Shown: one piece after another, positions 18,401 through 26,431 of the stretch
Layout: each line of letters starts with the position of its first letter
Numbering within the stretch: the stretch's first letter is position 1
NCBI GenBank assembly: GCA_039191605.1
Contig: JBCCXL010000005.1
Location: forward strand, 62,001 to 126,000
Length of the DNA stretch: 64,000 nucleotides
Direction: 5' to 3'
DNA from: JBCCXL01 sp039191605
GTDB taxonomy: Bacteria > Acidobacteriota > Thermoanaerobaculia > Multivoradales > JAHZIX01
Program-made: the position numbers and the translations under genes
The notes under the pieces: generated by a model
Told to the model about the DNA's origin: nothing
Database searches by the model: none
Seen by the model: only the letters and a program-made list of their open reading frames with translations

Positions 18401-18986
18401 TGCGGGTGTCCTGACAGGTTTCCAGCAGGAGATAGTCCGCGCCACCGGCCATCAGGCCGAGGGTCTGAATTCGGTAGTGCAGGCGAAGATCATCGAAGCT
18501 CACCCCACCGGTGACGGAGATCGCCTTGGTGGTGGGGCCGATGGAACCGCAGACGAAGCGCGGGCGCTCCTCGGTGGTGTGCAGAGCGCAGGAGACCCGC
18601 GCCAGGCGGGCGGACTCGGTGCTGAGCTCGAAGGCACGGTGCCCCTGGTCGTATTCGTCGAGCACCAGGGGAGTGCTGCCGAAGCTATTGGTCTCGACGA
18701 TGTCCGCCCCGGCCTGGAGATAACGCTCGTGCACCAGGTCCACGACGTCCGGACGGGTAACGCAGAGCAGCTCGTTGCAGCCGTCCAGCTCCGGTCCGCC
18801 AAAATCCTTAGCGGTGAGCTCCACCGCCTGCAGAGCAGTTCCGGTGGCGCCATCGAGCACCAGGATCCGCTCCTCCAGGGCCCGTTCCAGGGCCTCGGTG
18901 CGCTGATTCAGGTCCAGCGGCTGGGGCGGCGGCTGAATTTCGGTGAGTAGATCGTAAAGATCGTAGGCGAGGGCCGGCTCGGTCAT
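15468..18986 (-). CDS. metH: Methionine synthase, cobalamin-dependent
   Basis: The enzyme transfers the methyl group of 5-methyltetrahydrofolate to homocysteine through cobalamin. All four modules are present in 1172 residues. The homocysteine/zinc barrel (about 35-345) has zinc ligands in GLNCATG and VGGCCGTTDAH. The pterin-binding barrel (about 370-640) has VGERTNVLGSRKF. The cobalamin cap and Rossmann domain (about 660-870) carries the axial His in GDVHDIGKN. The AdoMet reactivation domain (about 930-1172) has RGKRYSFGYPACPDL. GGGAGGT six bases upstream fixes the ATG at 18986. It follows metF on the same strand after 292 bases; whether the two share a transcript is unclear. No SAM or cobalamin riboswitch motif was recognised in the leader. 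Confidence 0.97.
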   Translation of the reverse strand: MTEPALAYDLYDLLTEIQPPPQPLDLNQRTEALERALEERILVLDGATGTALQAVELTAKDFGGPELDGCNELLCVTRPDVVDLVHERYLQAGADIVETNSFGSTPLVLDEYDQGHRAFELSTESARLARVSCALHTTEERPRFVCGSIGPTTKAISVTGGVSFDDLRLHYRIQTLGLMAGGADYLLLETCQDTRNIKAGLLGIDDAFEQCGWRLPVAVSVTIEPTGTMLAGQDAEALAISLLHKELLYVGLNCATGPELMTDHLRTLSELCRTRVACVPNAGLPDEEGEYNESPEDFRRVFTRFFDANLLNLVGGCCGTTDAHIELLAEIASQNTPRSVPEHDRALVSGLEAVELTPDNRPLLVGERTNVLGSRKFKRLISSGELEQAAEIGRAQVKAGAQIVDVCLQDPDRDETSDMEAFLDQFIRLIKAPLMIDSTDAAVMERALTYSQGKAILNSINLEDGLQRFNEVVPLARQFGAAVVVGLIDEQGMAVSVERKMEVARRSYRILTQDYGLDASDIWWDALVFPCGTGDENYIGSAGSTVEAVRQLKEEMPATRGVLGISNVSFGLPLAGREVLNSVFLYHATRAGLDAAIVNTQRLARYAEISDEERKLAEDLLFVKPGDVEGSTRAIEALTQHFRGRDLRAAAPPRESLPLPERIARSVVEGSKVGLTDDLAEALKEDRYSDPLDIINGPLMSGMKEVGRLFNDNQLIVAEVLQSAEVMKAAVAYLEPFMERAEGATRGKVMLATVKGDVHDIGKNLVDIILTNNGFEVINLGIKVPNEQLIQAAREHQPDVIGLSGLLVKSAQQMISTAADLDAAGISVPLIAGGAALTRRFVHGRIAPGYSGLCTYGKDAMSGLVMIERMVDPEQIDELTAEIEELAEKDRHALAGAASKPKSVKPVAPEVVDRSIEVPAPPDLERHAVDIDLDSAWNLINPQMLYGKHLGLKGPVEKLAAEGNEKWLKLEAIVDDLKELGRSGAMECRGVWQFFPATAKGDEIILTDPVSGDPAARWTFPRKGGTGICLADYVLENDHVALFVTTAGAGVRARAVEWKEAGEYLKSHAWSALALETAEGAAEWVHRQLRAAWGFPDSADLALRRVLSARYRGKRYSFGYPACPDLGGQQALFQALRPEDIGVQLTEGDMMDPEASVSALVFHHPEARYFGV

Positions 18987-19136
18987 GTCACACCTCCCGA
19001 AGGGCGGGCTGCGGGGTCGATACGGCGAGTGCAGGCTGTTGTAGAAATCGTCGAATGAGGAGCTACCGTTGGGGTGGGGCGAAGCTGCTCGATTTCGTTT
19101 GCGTCAGGTCCGAGGTTCGTCAGGGCCTTGGGACTG

Positions 19137-19168
19137 TTCTCTCGGGAAGCATTTCTCTCGGGAAGCAT
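19137..19168. repeat. 16-bp tandem repeat in the metF-metH gap
   Basis: Two perfect head-to-tail copies of TTCTCTCGGGAAGCAT occupy 19137-19152 and 19153-19168, and a degenerate third copy seems to start at 19169. A 7-bp hairpin (CTTCGAG 19217-19223 with CTCGAAG 19233-19239) lies about 50 bases away, towards metF. Both are within the long metH 5' region. Function unknown. Confidence 0.7.
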
Positions 19169-19278
19169 TCTCTGGGGGCTTGCTGGCTCCTGAATCTGAA
19201 GCTCTTGGAATAGTACCTTCGAGGAGGTGGTTCTCGAAGATCCAGCACCCAGGAGAATCACTCCCGGAGAGAGAGCTC

Positions 19279-20229
19279 TCAGCGATCCAGCTGCTCGATC
19301 AACCGGGTCACCGCCTTCGAGCTTTGCATGATGTAGAAGTGCACCGCGGGAACTCCCTTCTCCAATAACTCGCGGGTCTGTTTCAGCGCCCAGCGGACGC
19401 CGACCTCTTCCACCTGCTTGGGCTTGGCGGCTTCGATCTCGTTCGCCAAGTCCTCTGGAATGTCGACGTAGAAGTTCTCCGGAACGCGGACTAGATGCTT
19501 CTTCGAGGTGAGGATCTTGAGACCCGGAATGATCGGCACCTCGATGCCCGCGGCGCGGCAGGCGTCCACGTAGTCGAAGTAGTAGCGATTATCGAAGAAC
19601 ATCTGGGTAACGATGTAATCCGCCCCCGCCTCGACCTTCGCCTTGGTGTATCGCACGTCGTGGGCCAGATTCGGGGCCTGGAAATGCTTTTCCGGATACC
19701 CTCCAACGCCGATACAGAAGTCCGAGGGCTCGGCGTCGAGGAGATTGGATTCGAGGTATTTGCCGCGATTCATATCCGCCACCTGGGACACCAGGTCGGA
19801 GGCGTAGCGATTGGCGCTCCGTCCGTCCCGCAGGGGCTTGCTATAGCCGGAGTCATCGCCGCGAATGGCGAGGACATTTTCGATCCCCAGGTAGCGCAGC
19901 TCAATCAGAAAATCCTCGGTTTCCTCGCGGGTAAAGCTACGACAGAGGATGTGAGGCACCGCATCGACGTTGTATTTATTCTGGATCAGCGCGCAGACGC
20001 CCAGAGTTCCGGGGCGCTTGCGCTTGACCCGGCGGCGGATACCCGACGCCGTTTCATCGTAGATCACCTCCGCCGCATGGGAAGTGATGTCGATGAAGGG
20101 GGGATCGAAGGGCATCAAATCGTCGATCAGCGTCAGCAGAGAGCGAAGATCTCCCCCGCGCAGCGGCGGGATGATCTCGAAGCTCAACAGAGGGCGCTCA
20201 GCTCGGTCTAGATGATCGGTGACTTTCAT
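19279..20229 (-). CDS. metF: Methylenetetrahydrofolate reductase
   Basis: The 316-residue flavoprotein reduces 5,10-methylene- to 5-methyl-tetrahydrofolate, the methyl donor used by MetH encoded next to it. Recognisable blocks are LLSFEIIPPLRGG near the N-terminus with the catalytic Glu, IENVLAIRGDD, and ADYIVTQMFFDN. Length is normal for the bacterial family. There is no Shine-Dalgarno sequence; instead a TATACT box ends nine bases before the ATG, so the message may be leaderless. It is divergent from the polysaccharide initiating transferase gene at 20434. Confidence 0.95.
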   Translation of the reverse strand: MKVTDHLDRAERPLLSFEIIPPLRGGDLRSLLTLIDDLMPFDPPFIDITSHAAEVIYDETASGIRRRVKRKRPGTLGVCALIQNKYNVDAVPHILCRSFTREETEDFLIELRYLGIENVLAIRGDDSGYSKPLRDGRSANRYASDLVSQVADMNRGKYLESNLLDAEPSDFCIGVGGYPEKHFQAPNLAHDVRYTKAKVEAGADYIVTQMFFDNRYYFDYVDACRAAGIEVPIIPGLKILTSKKHLVRVPENFYVDIPEDLANEIEAAKPKQVEEVGVRWALKQTRELLEKGVPAVHFYIMQSSKAVTRLIEQLDR

Positions 20230-20238
20230 GGTGCGGTG

Positions 20239-20244
20239 AGTATA
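20239..20244 (-). promoter_or_regulatory. Putative -10 box of metF (leaderless transcript)
   Basis: TATACT on the minus strand ends nine bases before the metF ATG. Transcription starting the usual 6-8 bases downstream would leave at most two or three untranslated bases. The -35 region is weak (TTGCAG, 19 bp away). Confidence 0.5.
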
Positions 20245-20433
20245 GCTACGGGATCCCTGGGGGCTGCAAGAGTCTGCGAAAATTCTGTGTCGAAAAAACA
20301 GAAGTGACCCGGTTCAGCCTTCAGGCTAGGGTCTCTCGACTGTCGTCTCCTAGCCAACCTAGCCCAGCGATCCAGAATTCCGCTACTCTTTGCTCTCTGC
20401 TCCAATTCCCATCGGACCGTTTTCTAACCCCTC

Positions 20434-21888
20434 GTGAATCCCTATTCTCGCACCAGCTTCGGCCTTCGTCTGGCGGGCGATCTTCTGGCCGGAGCCATCG
20501 CCTTTCGCGCCGCGTTCTGGCTGCGAATGCACGTCCCGCTGCCCTTCACCCAATTTCTGCTGCCGCCAGATCGGCTCGACTTCTTTTACGCCGAGACCTG
20601 GGCGGTGTTGCTGAGCCAGACCATCGCCCTCTACTTCTTCGGTCTCTACGATCCCCCCAGCCTGGGGCGTAGATCCGAGTGGGCAGGGCGGCTGCTGGCC
20701 GCGGTGACGCTCCAGACCCTGGTGTTGATGGGTTATTACTTCCTCACCAACGCCACCTTCCCGCGCTCGGTCCTGCTGCTCTTCGCGCTCCTCGACTTGC
20801 CCCTGCTCTATCTCTGTCGCCGAGTCTTGGTGAGGCTTCGGCCCTCCGCCCGGCGGCGGGTGGCGGTGGTGGGAACCGGACCGGCGGCGCGGGAGCTGGC
20901 CACCACCATTCAGGCCCACGGCGGCGCCGAGCTGGAGCTTGCGGGCTTCGTGCCCAGCCCCGAAGAGGCGGCACGACACGCGGGCTCTGAAGCCCTTCGG
21001 AACCTGGACTCTGAGGCCGAGGCAGGGGATCCAGACGGCAACGATCAAGACGAAACCGAGTTCGCCCGCTGCCTCGGCACCGTCGAGGACCTCCCAGGCC
21101 TGCTGCGCTCCGGCGCCGTGGATGACGTGATCCTCGCCGACGAAGCCGGCGGATGGCGCACCCGGCTCCTCGACCAGCTCACCGCCCTCGGCCCCAAGCC
21201 CGGCAGCGTGCTGATGCTCCCTGGACCCTTCGACAGCCTGATTGGGCGCATGCGCTATCGCTGGGTGCGGGACCTGCCCCTGATCGAGGTGGTGCGCGAG
21301 AGCGAGTGGCGCTACAACCGCCCCGCCAAGCGGAGCTTCGACCTGATCACCGGCGCCCTACTGCTGCTGCTCAGCTCCCCCGCCCTGCTGCTGGGAGCCC
21401 TGCTGGTCAAGCTCACCTCCCCGGGGCCGGTGTTTTACCGCCAGACCCGAGTCGGCCTCGGGCGCCGGCCCATCGTGGTGTGGAAGCTGAGAACCATGAA
21501 GGTAGACGCGGAGCGCCTCACTGGAGAGGTGCTCGCCGCACCGGGAGATCCCCGGCTGACCCTCGTCGGCGGCTGGCTGCGGCGCTATCGCTGGGATGAG
21601 CTACCTCAGCTCTTCAACGTCCTCGGTGGCTCCATGAGCCTGGTGGGACCGCGGCCGGAACGCCCCACCTTCGTGGATAAATATCTCCAGGAGGTCCCGG
21701 GCTACGCCGAGCGCTACTCCGTTCCGCCGGGGGTCACCGGCCTGGCGCAGATCAATGGCGGCTACCATTCCTCCGCCCAGAACAAGCTGCGCTACGACCT
21801 CGCCTACATCGCCAATTGGAGCCTGTGGCTGGATCTCGCCATCCTCTTCCAGACGGTGAAGATCGTCCTCACCTCCCGCGGCACCTAG
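20434..21888 (+). CDS. Polyprenyl-phosphate sugar-1-phosphate transferase (polyisoprenylphosphate hexose-1-P transferase)
   Basis: This 484-residue membrane enzyme probably starts glycan assembly by moving a sugar-1-phosphate onto undecaprenyl phosphate. It has about four N-terminal membrane helices (10-130) and a Rossmann-like CoA-binding_3 region (about 135-260, RVAVVGTGPAAREL). A further helix (LITGALLLLLSSPALLLGAL) precedes the catalytic sugar-transferase domain with KLRTMKVDAE, RWDELPQLFNVL and LVGPRPERP. The final motif GVTGLAQINGGY is typical. The GTG start at 20434 has no clear ribosome site. It is the first gene of the polysaccharide locus and convergent with a ligase gene. A variable insert near 180-210 is acidic. 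Confidence 0.92.
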   Translation: MNPYSRTSFGLRLAGDLLAGAIAFRAAFWLRMHVPLPFTQFLLPPDRLDFFYAETWAVLLSQTIALYFFGLYDPPSLGRRSEWAGRLLAAVTLQTLVLMGYYFLTNATFPRSVLLLFALLDLPLLYLCRRVLVRLRPSARRRVAVVGTGPAARELATTIQAHGGAELELAGFVPSPEEAARHAGSEALRNLDSEAEAGDPDGNDQDETEFARCLGTVEDLPGLLRSGAVDDVILADEAGGWRTRLLDQLTALGPKPGSVLMLPGPFDSLIGRMRYRWVRDLPLIEVVRESEWRYNRPAKRSFDLITGALLLLLSSPALLLGALLVKLTSPGPVFYRQTRVGLGRRPIVVWKLRTMKVDAERLTGEVLAAPGDPRLTLVGGWLRRYRWDELPQLFNVLGGSMSLVGPRPERPTFVDKYLQEVPGYAERYSVPPGVTGLAQINGGYHSSAQNKLRYDLAYIANWSLWLDLAILFQTVKIVLTSRGT

Positions 21889-21916
21889 AGCCACCGCAAT
21901 CAGGACGAATCAGCGA

Positions 21917-23857
21917 TCAGGGCGGGGGTGGAGGAAGCTGGTCCTCCATCCTCGGGTCGAGGCGCACCGCGCGGTCGAAGGCCTGGCGGGCGCCCTCCGG
22001 ATCTCCCGAGACCTGCAGAGCCTTCCCTAGATTCAGCCACAGCTCCGGCCGCGGCTCGATACTCAGCGCGCGGCGATAGGCCGCCTCCGCGGCTCTGCCC
22101 TGCCCCTGCACCAGATACAGGCTGCCTCGCACCATCGGCAGGGCGAACTCCAGGGGATCGAGATCCTCCCCTCGCTCCAGCTCTGTTCGCAGTCGGGTGA
22201 GCAATCCCCGAGGCACCTGCCCGGAAGTCACCACCGCCCGGCTGGTGACTTCCGCCGCCAGCAGGATGCGGCTGGCGGTGAGGCGTTCCCAGCCGCGCTG
22301 GAAGTGCACCACCGCCCCAGCGGCGAGCAGCAGAGAAAGGGCGAAAGCAAGCGCCCGGAACGCAGGCCCGGTCTTGACGGGGGTCGTCTTGGCAGAGGTC
22401 GTCTTGGCAGAGGCCGTCTTGGCAGAGGCGATCTTGGTCGAAGCAGCCTCGCCGTCCTCCTGCGCTGGCGTCTCGCTGGCGGCGAAGATCCAGGCGAGGA
22501 AGAGCAGAGCCGGCCACGCGGTCAGGGCGAGGCGAAAGGGAAATTGCGCCAGAGCCAAGACCCCTAGGGCAGCAACCCCGGAACGGGCGAGGGCCAGAGT
22601 CCGCGGATCTTGCCAGCCGGCACCGCGGAGGCGCCGCAGCAGGCAGATCAGCCCCCAGAGCAAGGCGAGGGCCCCCGGCAGCCCCAGCTCCGCGGCGACC
22701 TCCAGGTACTCGTTATGGGCATTGACGAACATCACTTGGGGATTGAAGCGATAGAAGCTCACCCCGGAATCCAGCAAATCCAGCTTGGCGGGAGCGAATT
22801 CTGCGGCGTAGGCGCCCAGCCCCACGCCGGTAAGAGGATTCTCCTCGGCCATGTAGAGGGCCGCCTTCCAGCCGTCGAGGCGCCCCGTCAGGACTTCGTC
22901 CCACTGTCCCCGCAGCAGCTGTTTCGCCTTCCCTTCCACTCGCTCCTGCAGCGGGGGCGCGAAGACCACCAAAACTCCCAGGGCTGTCGCCACGAGGGCC
23001 AAAGCAGCCATCACCCGAGAACCCGAGAGCTGGCCCGTCGCCACCCGCCGGCGCAGCTCCGAGCCCAGCAGGATCGCGCTACCGAGGGCGGCCGCCAGCA
23101 GGGCGGTGAGGGTTTGGGTGGTGAGCAAGCCGCCGAAGCTGAGCACAGCGGAGATCAGCCATAGCCAGCGCTGGTTCCCTTCGCAGCTCAAGACGCGCTC
23201 CAGCGCGACCAGCAGCGGCAGCACCAAGAACACGCCGAGATCCCCGGCGCTGCCCGCCAGGCTGGTGACGCCGAGGCGCAACGCCTCGGCGCCATCGGCG
23301 AAGGTGAAGGGACGAAAGATGCCGCTGAACTGCCCGAAAGCGATCAGCGCCAGGCCCGCCGCCGGCAGCGCCAGGCCCCGCAGCAGCCGACGAAGGCGAT
23401 CTTGGCCCAGACCTTCGCTCCAGGCCACCAGGGCCAGCGCCCCGAGGGTGAGGCTCGGCAGCGCCTGGTGCACCCGCAGCGGATGCTCTGAAGCCAAAGC
23501 ACCGATCCAGGCGAGGACCAGCAGCGGCAGCACCGCCATCAGGGTCGGCCTGGAGAACCAGCGGCGAAGCGCAGCGCCGCCGCCCCCGGCCCTGGCCCAG
23601 GCCGCCGGCAGCAGCAGCACTAGAGCGGCGATGGAGAGCAGCACCAGAGGCTCCCCGAAGACCTGCTTCGGCAGCCGAAAAGCATCGCGAGCGGAGCGGA
23701 AGACCAGGAACCAATTGGTCAGCAGCAGCCCCCACAGCAGCAGCTCCGCCCAACCCTCGGGGCCGCGCCAGCGCGAGGCCGACGGCGACGAGCCAGCGGT
23801 GGAAGGAGCGGGGCGGCGGGAGGCCCCCTTACGGGAATGGGAGCGGGAGCGAGTCAT
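21917..23857 (-). CDS. O-antigen ligase/Wzy-type polymerase with TPR tail
   Basis: The polytopic protein (about 646 residues) has roughly ten to twelve membrane helices. A Wzy_C-type loop contains GRLDGWKAALYMAEENPLTG, VGLGAYA and FVNAHNEYLEVAAELG, the hallmark of O-antigen ligases and polymerases. A further helix and a periplasmic domain with a tetratricopeptide pair (AYRRALSIEPRPELW, AFDRAVRLDP) follow. It would join or polymerise lipid-linked glycan on the periplasmic side. A GTG at 23935 extends the frame by 26 residues. I prefer the ATG at 23857, but neither has a ribosome site. A stretch of 15-bp repeats encodes reiterated AKTTS-like pentapeptides between the last helices. Confidence 0.85.
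   Translation of the reverse strand: MTRSRSHSRKGASRRPAPSTAGSSPSASRWRGPEGWAELLLWGLLLTNWFLVFRSARDAFRLPKQVFGEPLVLLSIAALVLLLPAAWARAGGGGAALRRWFSRPTLMAVLPLLVLAWIGALASEHPLRVHQALPSLTLGALALVAWSEGLGQDRLRRLLRGLALPAAGLALIAFGQFSGIFRPFTFADGAEALRLGVTSLAGSAGDLGVFLVLPLLVALERVLSCEGNQRWLWLISAVLSFGGLLTTQTLTALLAAALGSAILLGSELRRRVATGQLSGSRVMAALALVATALGVLVVFAPPLQERVEGKAKQLLRGQWDEVLTGRLDGWKAALYMAEENPLTGVGLGAYAAEFAPAKLDLLDSGVSFYRFNPQVMFVNAHNEYLEVAAELGLPGALALLWGLICLLRRLRGAGWQDPRTLALARSGVAALGVLALAQFPFRLALTAWPALLFLAWIFAASETPAQEDGEAASTKIASAKTASAKTTSAKTTPVKTGPAFRALAFALSLLLAAGAVVHFQRGWERLTASRILLAAEVTSRAVVTSGQVPRGLLTRLRTELERGEDLDPLEFALPMVRGSLYLVQGQGRAAEAAYRRALSIEPRPELWLNLGKALQVSGDPEGARQAFDRAVRLDPRMEDQLPPPPP
22383..22442. repeat. 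Four 15-bp tandem units inside the ligase gene
   Basis: Units GTCGTCTTGGCAGAG (22383 and 22398), GCCGTCTTGGCAGAG (22413) and a degenerate fourth (22428) lie head to tail. On the minus strand they encode repeated five-residue blocks (AKTTS, AKTAS, TKIAS) in a cytoplasmic or periplasmic linker. Copy-number change would keep the frame. Confidence 0.85.
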
Positions 23858-24013
23858 GGGCTTTGGGTGATTCAGAGGATCGTTCGGTGGACGATACGGC
23901 TCGTTGGGCGCTTTGGCGAGGGCAGCGGGGGACACGCCGAGGACGGAATGACGACGAGGCGTCGAGCTCGAGGCGCTCGGCGTGCGGCGTCGTGGAGGAA
24001 CGAAAAGACTGCG

Positions 24014-24040
24014 GCGGTAGAACCAGGCTCAGTCTACCGC
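24014..24040 (-). terminator. Hairpin over the VanZ-like stop codon
   Basis: GCGGTAGA (24014-24021) pairs perfectly with TCTACCGC (24033-24040) around an 11-base loop that contains the VanZ-like stop. On the minus strand a TCTTTTC follows about five bases later. This could be an attenuator or terminator before the ligase gene. Confidence 0.4.
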
Positions 24041-24610
24041 AGCCGGTGATCCTGGAGCCTCGGCAATTGGCGCTCGGGCAGCCCCTATCTCTCGGCCCCT
24101 CGTCTCTCGCTGACGAAGGACGAGCCGGCTCATCAACCAGGCCCCGGCCAAGGCTCCCAACCCATCCGCCAACCAGTCTCCGAGGCTGGCATCCCGCTGC
24201 GGCGGCCCCCACCCCTGCCACAGCTCCGTCAAGCCGCCGAAGAGACTCCCCCAGAAAGTCGCCCAGAGCCAAGGAGAGATCCTGAGGCCAATGCCCCGGG
24301 GCTCTACCTGCTCCTCGGGAATCGCCGTGGACGAGGCTTCGTAGCCCTTCAGGAGCAGCGCTCCCTGCACCGCGAAAAGGCCGCAATGCACCAGCTTATC
24401 CCCCCAACCATCGCTCACCGCCAGCAGCCACAGGGCGAGATCTCGCCACGGCGAAGCCCAGTGGGCCTCCACCCAGCCCTGCAGCCAGGAAAGCTTCTGC
24501 AAGCTATCTTCCGGCACCGGCAGGGAGAGTAGAATCCAGGTCCCGAGGGCCCACAGCAGCGCCGGACCATAGGGCGAGAGCCGGGGGGAAAGGGTCGGAG
24601 AAGGCGCCAT
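24029..24610 (-). CDS. VanZ family membrane protein
   Basis: The 193-residue protein has about four membrane helices and the VanZ pattern DKLVHCGLFAVQGALL followed by GGLTELWQGWGPPQRDASLGD with WLADGLGALAGAW. VanZ-like proteins accompany many exopolysaccharide and exosortase loci; their biochemical role there is not settled. It lies between the ligase gene and the divergent gene at 24631, with only 20 bases between the two start codons. Confidence 0.85.
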   Translation of the reverse strand: MAPSPTLSPRLSPYGPALLWALGTWILLSLPVPEDSLQKLSWLQGWVEAHWASPWRDLALWLLAVSDGWGDKLVHCGLFAVQGALLLKGYEASSTAIPEEQVEPRGIGLRISPWLWATFWGSLFGGLTELWQGWGPPQRDASLGDWLADGLGALAGAWLMSRLVLRQRETRGREIGAARAPIAEAPGSPAAVD

Positions 24611-24630
24611 GGTCGGCTACTATCTCACCT
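24611..24630. promoter_or_regulatory. Shared promoter between divergent starts 20 bp apart
   Basis: The whole gap between the ATG of the VanZ-like gene and the ATG at 24631 is 20 bases. It contains TACTAT (24618-24623), seven bases before the plus-strand ATG. Its complement reads GATAGT, eight bases before the minus-strand ATG. One symmetric box could serve both genes, giving leaderless messages. No Shine-Dalgarno sequence is visible for either. Confidence 0.4.
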
Positions 24631-26370
24631 ATGACTGATCGCGAGGCAAGCTCCTCCTCGGCGCTCCGGGGGGCGGGAAGTAGAGGCGCCCGGGATAGCG
24701 GCGACCAGGGTAGTGGCAACCAGGGGTTACCCTGGCTGCGCTGGGCGGTGCTCGCCCTGGCCCTCGCCCTGGTGTTAGCGGCAACCCTGCGGCATCTCGA
24801 GCTGAGGCGCTCACTGACGAAGGAGCTTCAGCAGGCGGCGGAATGGGGGCTCTTGGCGGAGGACGAGAATCTCGCCCCCGCCCTGCGGCAGGCCCCCTCC
24901 CCCGCCCGCGCCCAGCTCCGCCTCGCCCGCTGGCTGGTGGCCGACGCGCTGGAGCGGGCCGCCAACGACCAACCCCCGCTACCGCAGCGACTGCTGGACG
25001 CAGAAGCCCTCGCCCGGCGCGCCGGGGACAACCTGCCGAGAAGTTGGGAAGCCCCCATGCTGGAGGGAGCGGCGATCTACCTCCACCGCGCCGCGGAGCG
25101 AGATCCGGCCCTCTTCCTCTCCGCCCAGGATTGGCGCAGCCCGCTGGAAGAGGCGGTGCGCCGAGCCCCGACCCGGGGAGAGCCCGCTCGCTTCCTCGCC
25201 GCCGCCTATCTGGAAGTCTGGCCAGCCCTGGCGGAGATCGACCGCGAGCGAGCCCGAGAGCTGTTGCGCCAGGCGCTGATGGACCCTCACTGGCAGCGCA
25301 TTCTCACCGTCCCCTGGTTAGAGCGCGCCTCCAGCCGAAGCGAGGCCCTAGAGCTGCTACCGCCGAATCCTCCCGCGTGGCGAGAAGCGATGGGGCATTA
25401 CGCCCAGCAGCGAGATCGGCGAGGCATTATCGCCGCCCACGAGGGGCTGCGGCGGGCCCAGCGGCAGGAGGCCGAGAGCTGGATGGAGGAGGGTCTCCAG
25501 CGCCTGGAGGGAGGCGACCTGAGGCGTGCCCGCTCGCGGCTGCTGGCCGCCGCGGTAGCAATTCCAGCGGACGGCGCCCACACCTCGCTGGTGGAGGAAG
25601 CTCTGCAGCGGGCCCCGGCGGGGCCAAAGGTTTCCGCCTTCGCCGCCGGGCTGCAAAGCCACCTCAACTGGGCGGTGGAGCGAGCCCTGCTGGACCAGCC
25701 GACCCTCCCCCCGGCGGTGATCAGCCGACTACGTTTCGCCAGCGGCCCCCTGCCTCCTCCCCAGCAGACGGCGGCGCTGCTGGCGGCAGATCAGATCGTC
25801 GAGGCGGAGCGCGGCCTGCGACGAGCGGAGGGGCAGGCCCGTCAGGCGGAGTGGGCCACGGCCCATCTGCTCTACACCCGAGCTCAGCTGGCGCGAGGGG
25901 ACCTGCAGGGAGCACGGGAGGCGATGGCCTGGGTTCACGGCAGCGCCCGCAACGAGGCCGTCTACTGGCAGCTGCGGCAGCAGCTGGGGCTCGCCCTGGC
26001 GGACGAGGCCGACCTCGCCCTCAGCGCCCGGCGCCTGAGCACCTTCGGCAGCAGCCCCCGCCCCGGCAGCTCCTGGCAGCCCATCGAGCTCGACAGCTCT
26101 CGCCGCGGCTGGGCTCTCACCCTATGGGCTGCCGAGCCCATCGACGAGCTGCGCATCGAGATCCTGCAGGCCCCCGGCCGCGGCAGCGCCGCGGAGCTGT
26201 GGATCGACGGCGCCTTCTTCGAGACTCATTGGGTGCGGCCGGGCAGAGAGTTGCGCCTCCGCCTGGACTCCCCGCTAGAGGCCCAGGCGCTGCATCGGAT
26301 CACCCTCCTGCCTCTCTTTGGCGCTCCCATCACCCCAGGCCAAACTCGCCTAGGCACCGCCGACTCCTGA
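24631..26370 (+). CDS. Membrane-anchored helical-repeat protein of the polysaccharide locus
   Basis: The 579-residue protein has a disordered N-terminus of about 35 residues and one membrane helix (about 36-54, AVLALALALVLAATL). A long region of short alpha-helical, TPR-like repeats (about 60-470) is rich in Ala, Arg and Leu. The final 100 residues look all-beta (GWALTLWAAEPIDELRIEIL, AELWIDGAFFETHWV), like a small carbohydrate-binding or jelly-roll module. The membrane topology would put the bulk in the periplasm. I do not recognise the family. Sitting between two ligase-type genes, it may help assembly or attachment of the polymer, but that is only context. Confidence 0.75.
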   Translation: MTDREASSSSALRGAGSRGARDSGDQGSGNQGLPWLRWAVLALALALVLAATLRHLELRRSLTKELQQAAEWGLLAEDENLAPALRQAPSPARAQLRLARWLVADALERAANDQPPLPQRLLDAEALARRAGDNLPRSWEAPMLEGAAIYLHRAAERDPALFLSAQDWRSPLEEAVRRAPTRGEPARFLAAAYLEVWPALAEIDRERARELLRQALMDPHWQRILTVPWLERASSRSEALELLPPNPPAWREAMGHYAQQRDRRGIIAAHEGLRRAQRQEAESWMEEGLQRLEGGDLRRARSRLLAAAVAIPADGAHTSLVEEALQRAPAGPKVSAFAAGLQSHLNWAVERALLDQPTLPPAVISRLRFASGPLPPPQQTAALLAADQIVEAERGLRRAEGQARQAEWATAHLLYTRAQLARGDLQGAREAMAWVHGSARNEAVYWQLRQQLGLALADEADLALSARRLSTFGSSPRPGSSWQPIELDSSRRGWALTLWAAEPIDELRIEILQAPGRGSAAELWIDGAFFETHWVRPGRELRLRLDSPLEAQALHRITLLPLFGAPITPGQTRLGTADS

Positions 26371-26431
26371 TCACTAATCACATTGACCCAGGGGAGAGGA
26401 ATCGCCGGCGGTCGCCCGTAGGCCCAAAGAC

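Noticed and set aside
18983..19261. A 92-codon frame in the metF-metH gap
   Set aside because: Composition is unlike the neighbours, part of it is the 16-bp tandem repeat, and metH has its own strong ribosome site. It is better treated as leader.
20255..20310. Hairpin TTCTGT/ACAGAA with a run of T upstream of metF as terminator or riboswitch
   Set aside because: The stem is only 6 bp and AT-rich, it lies upstream of the putative metF promoter, and no known riboswitch pattern fits.
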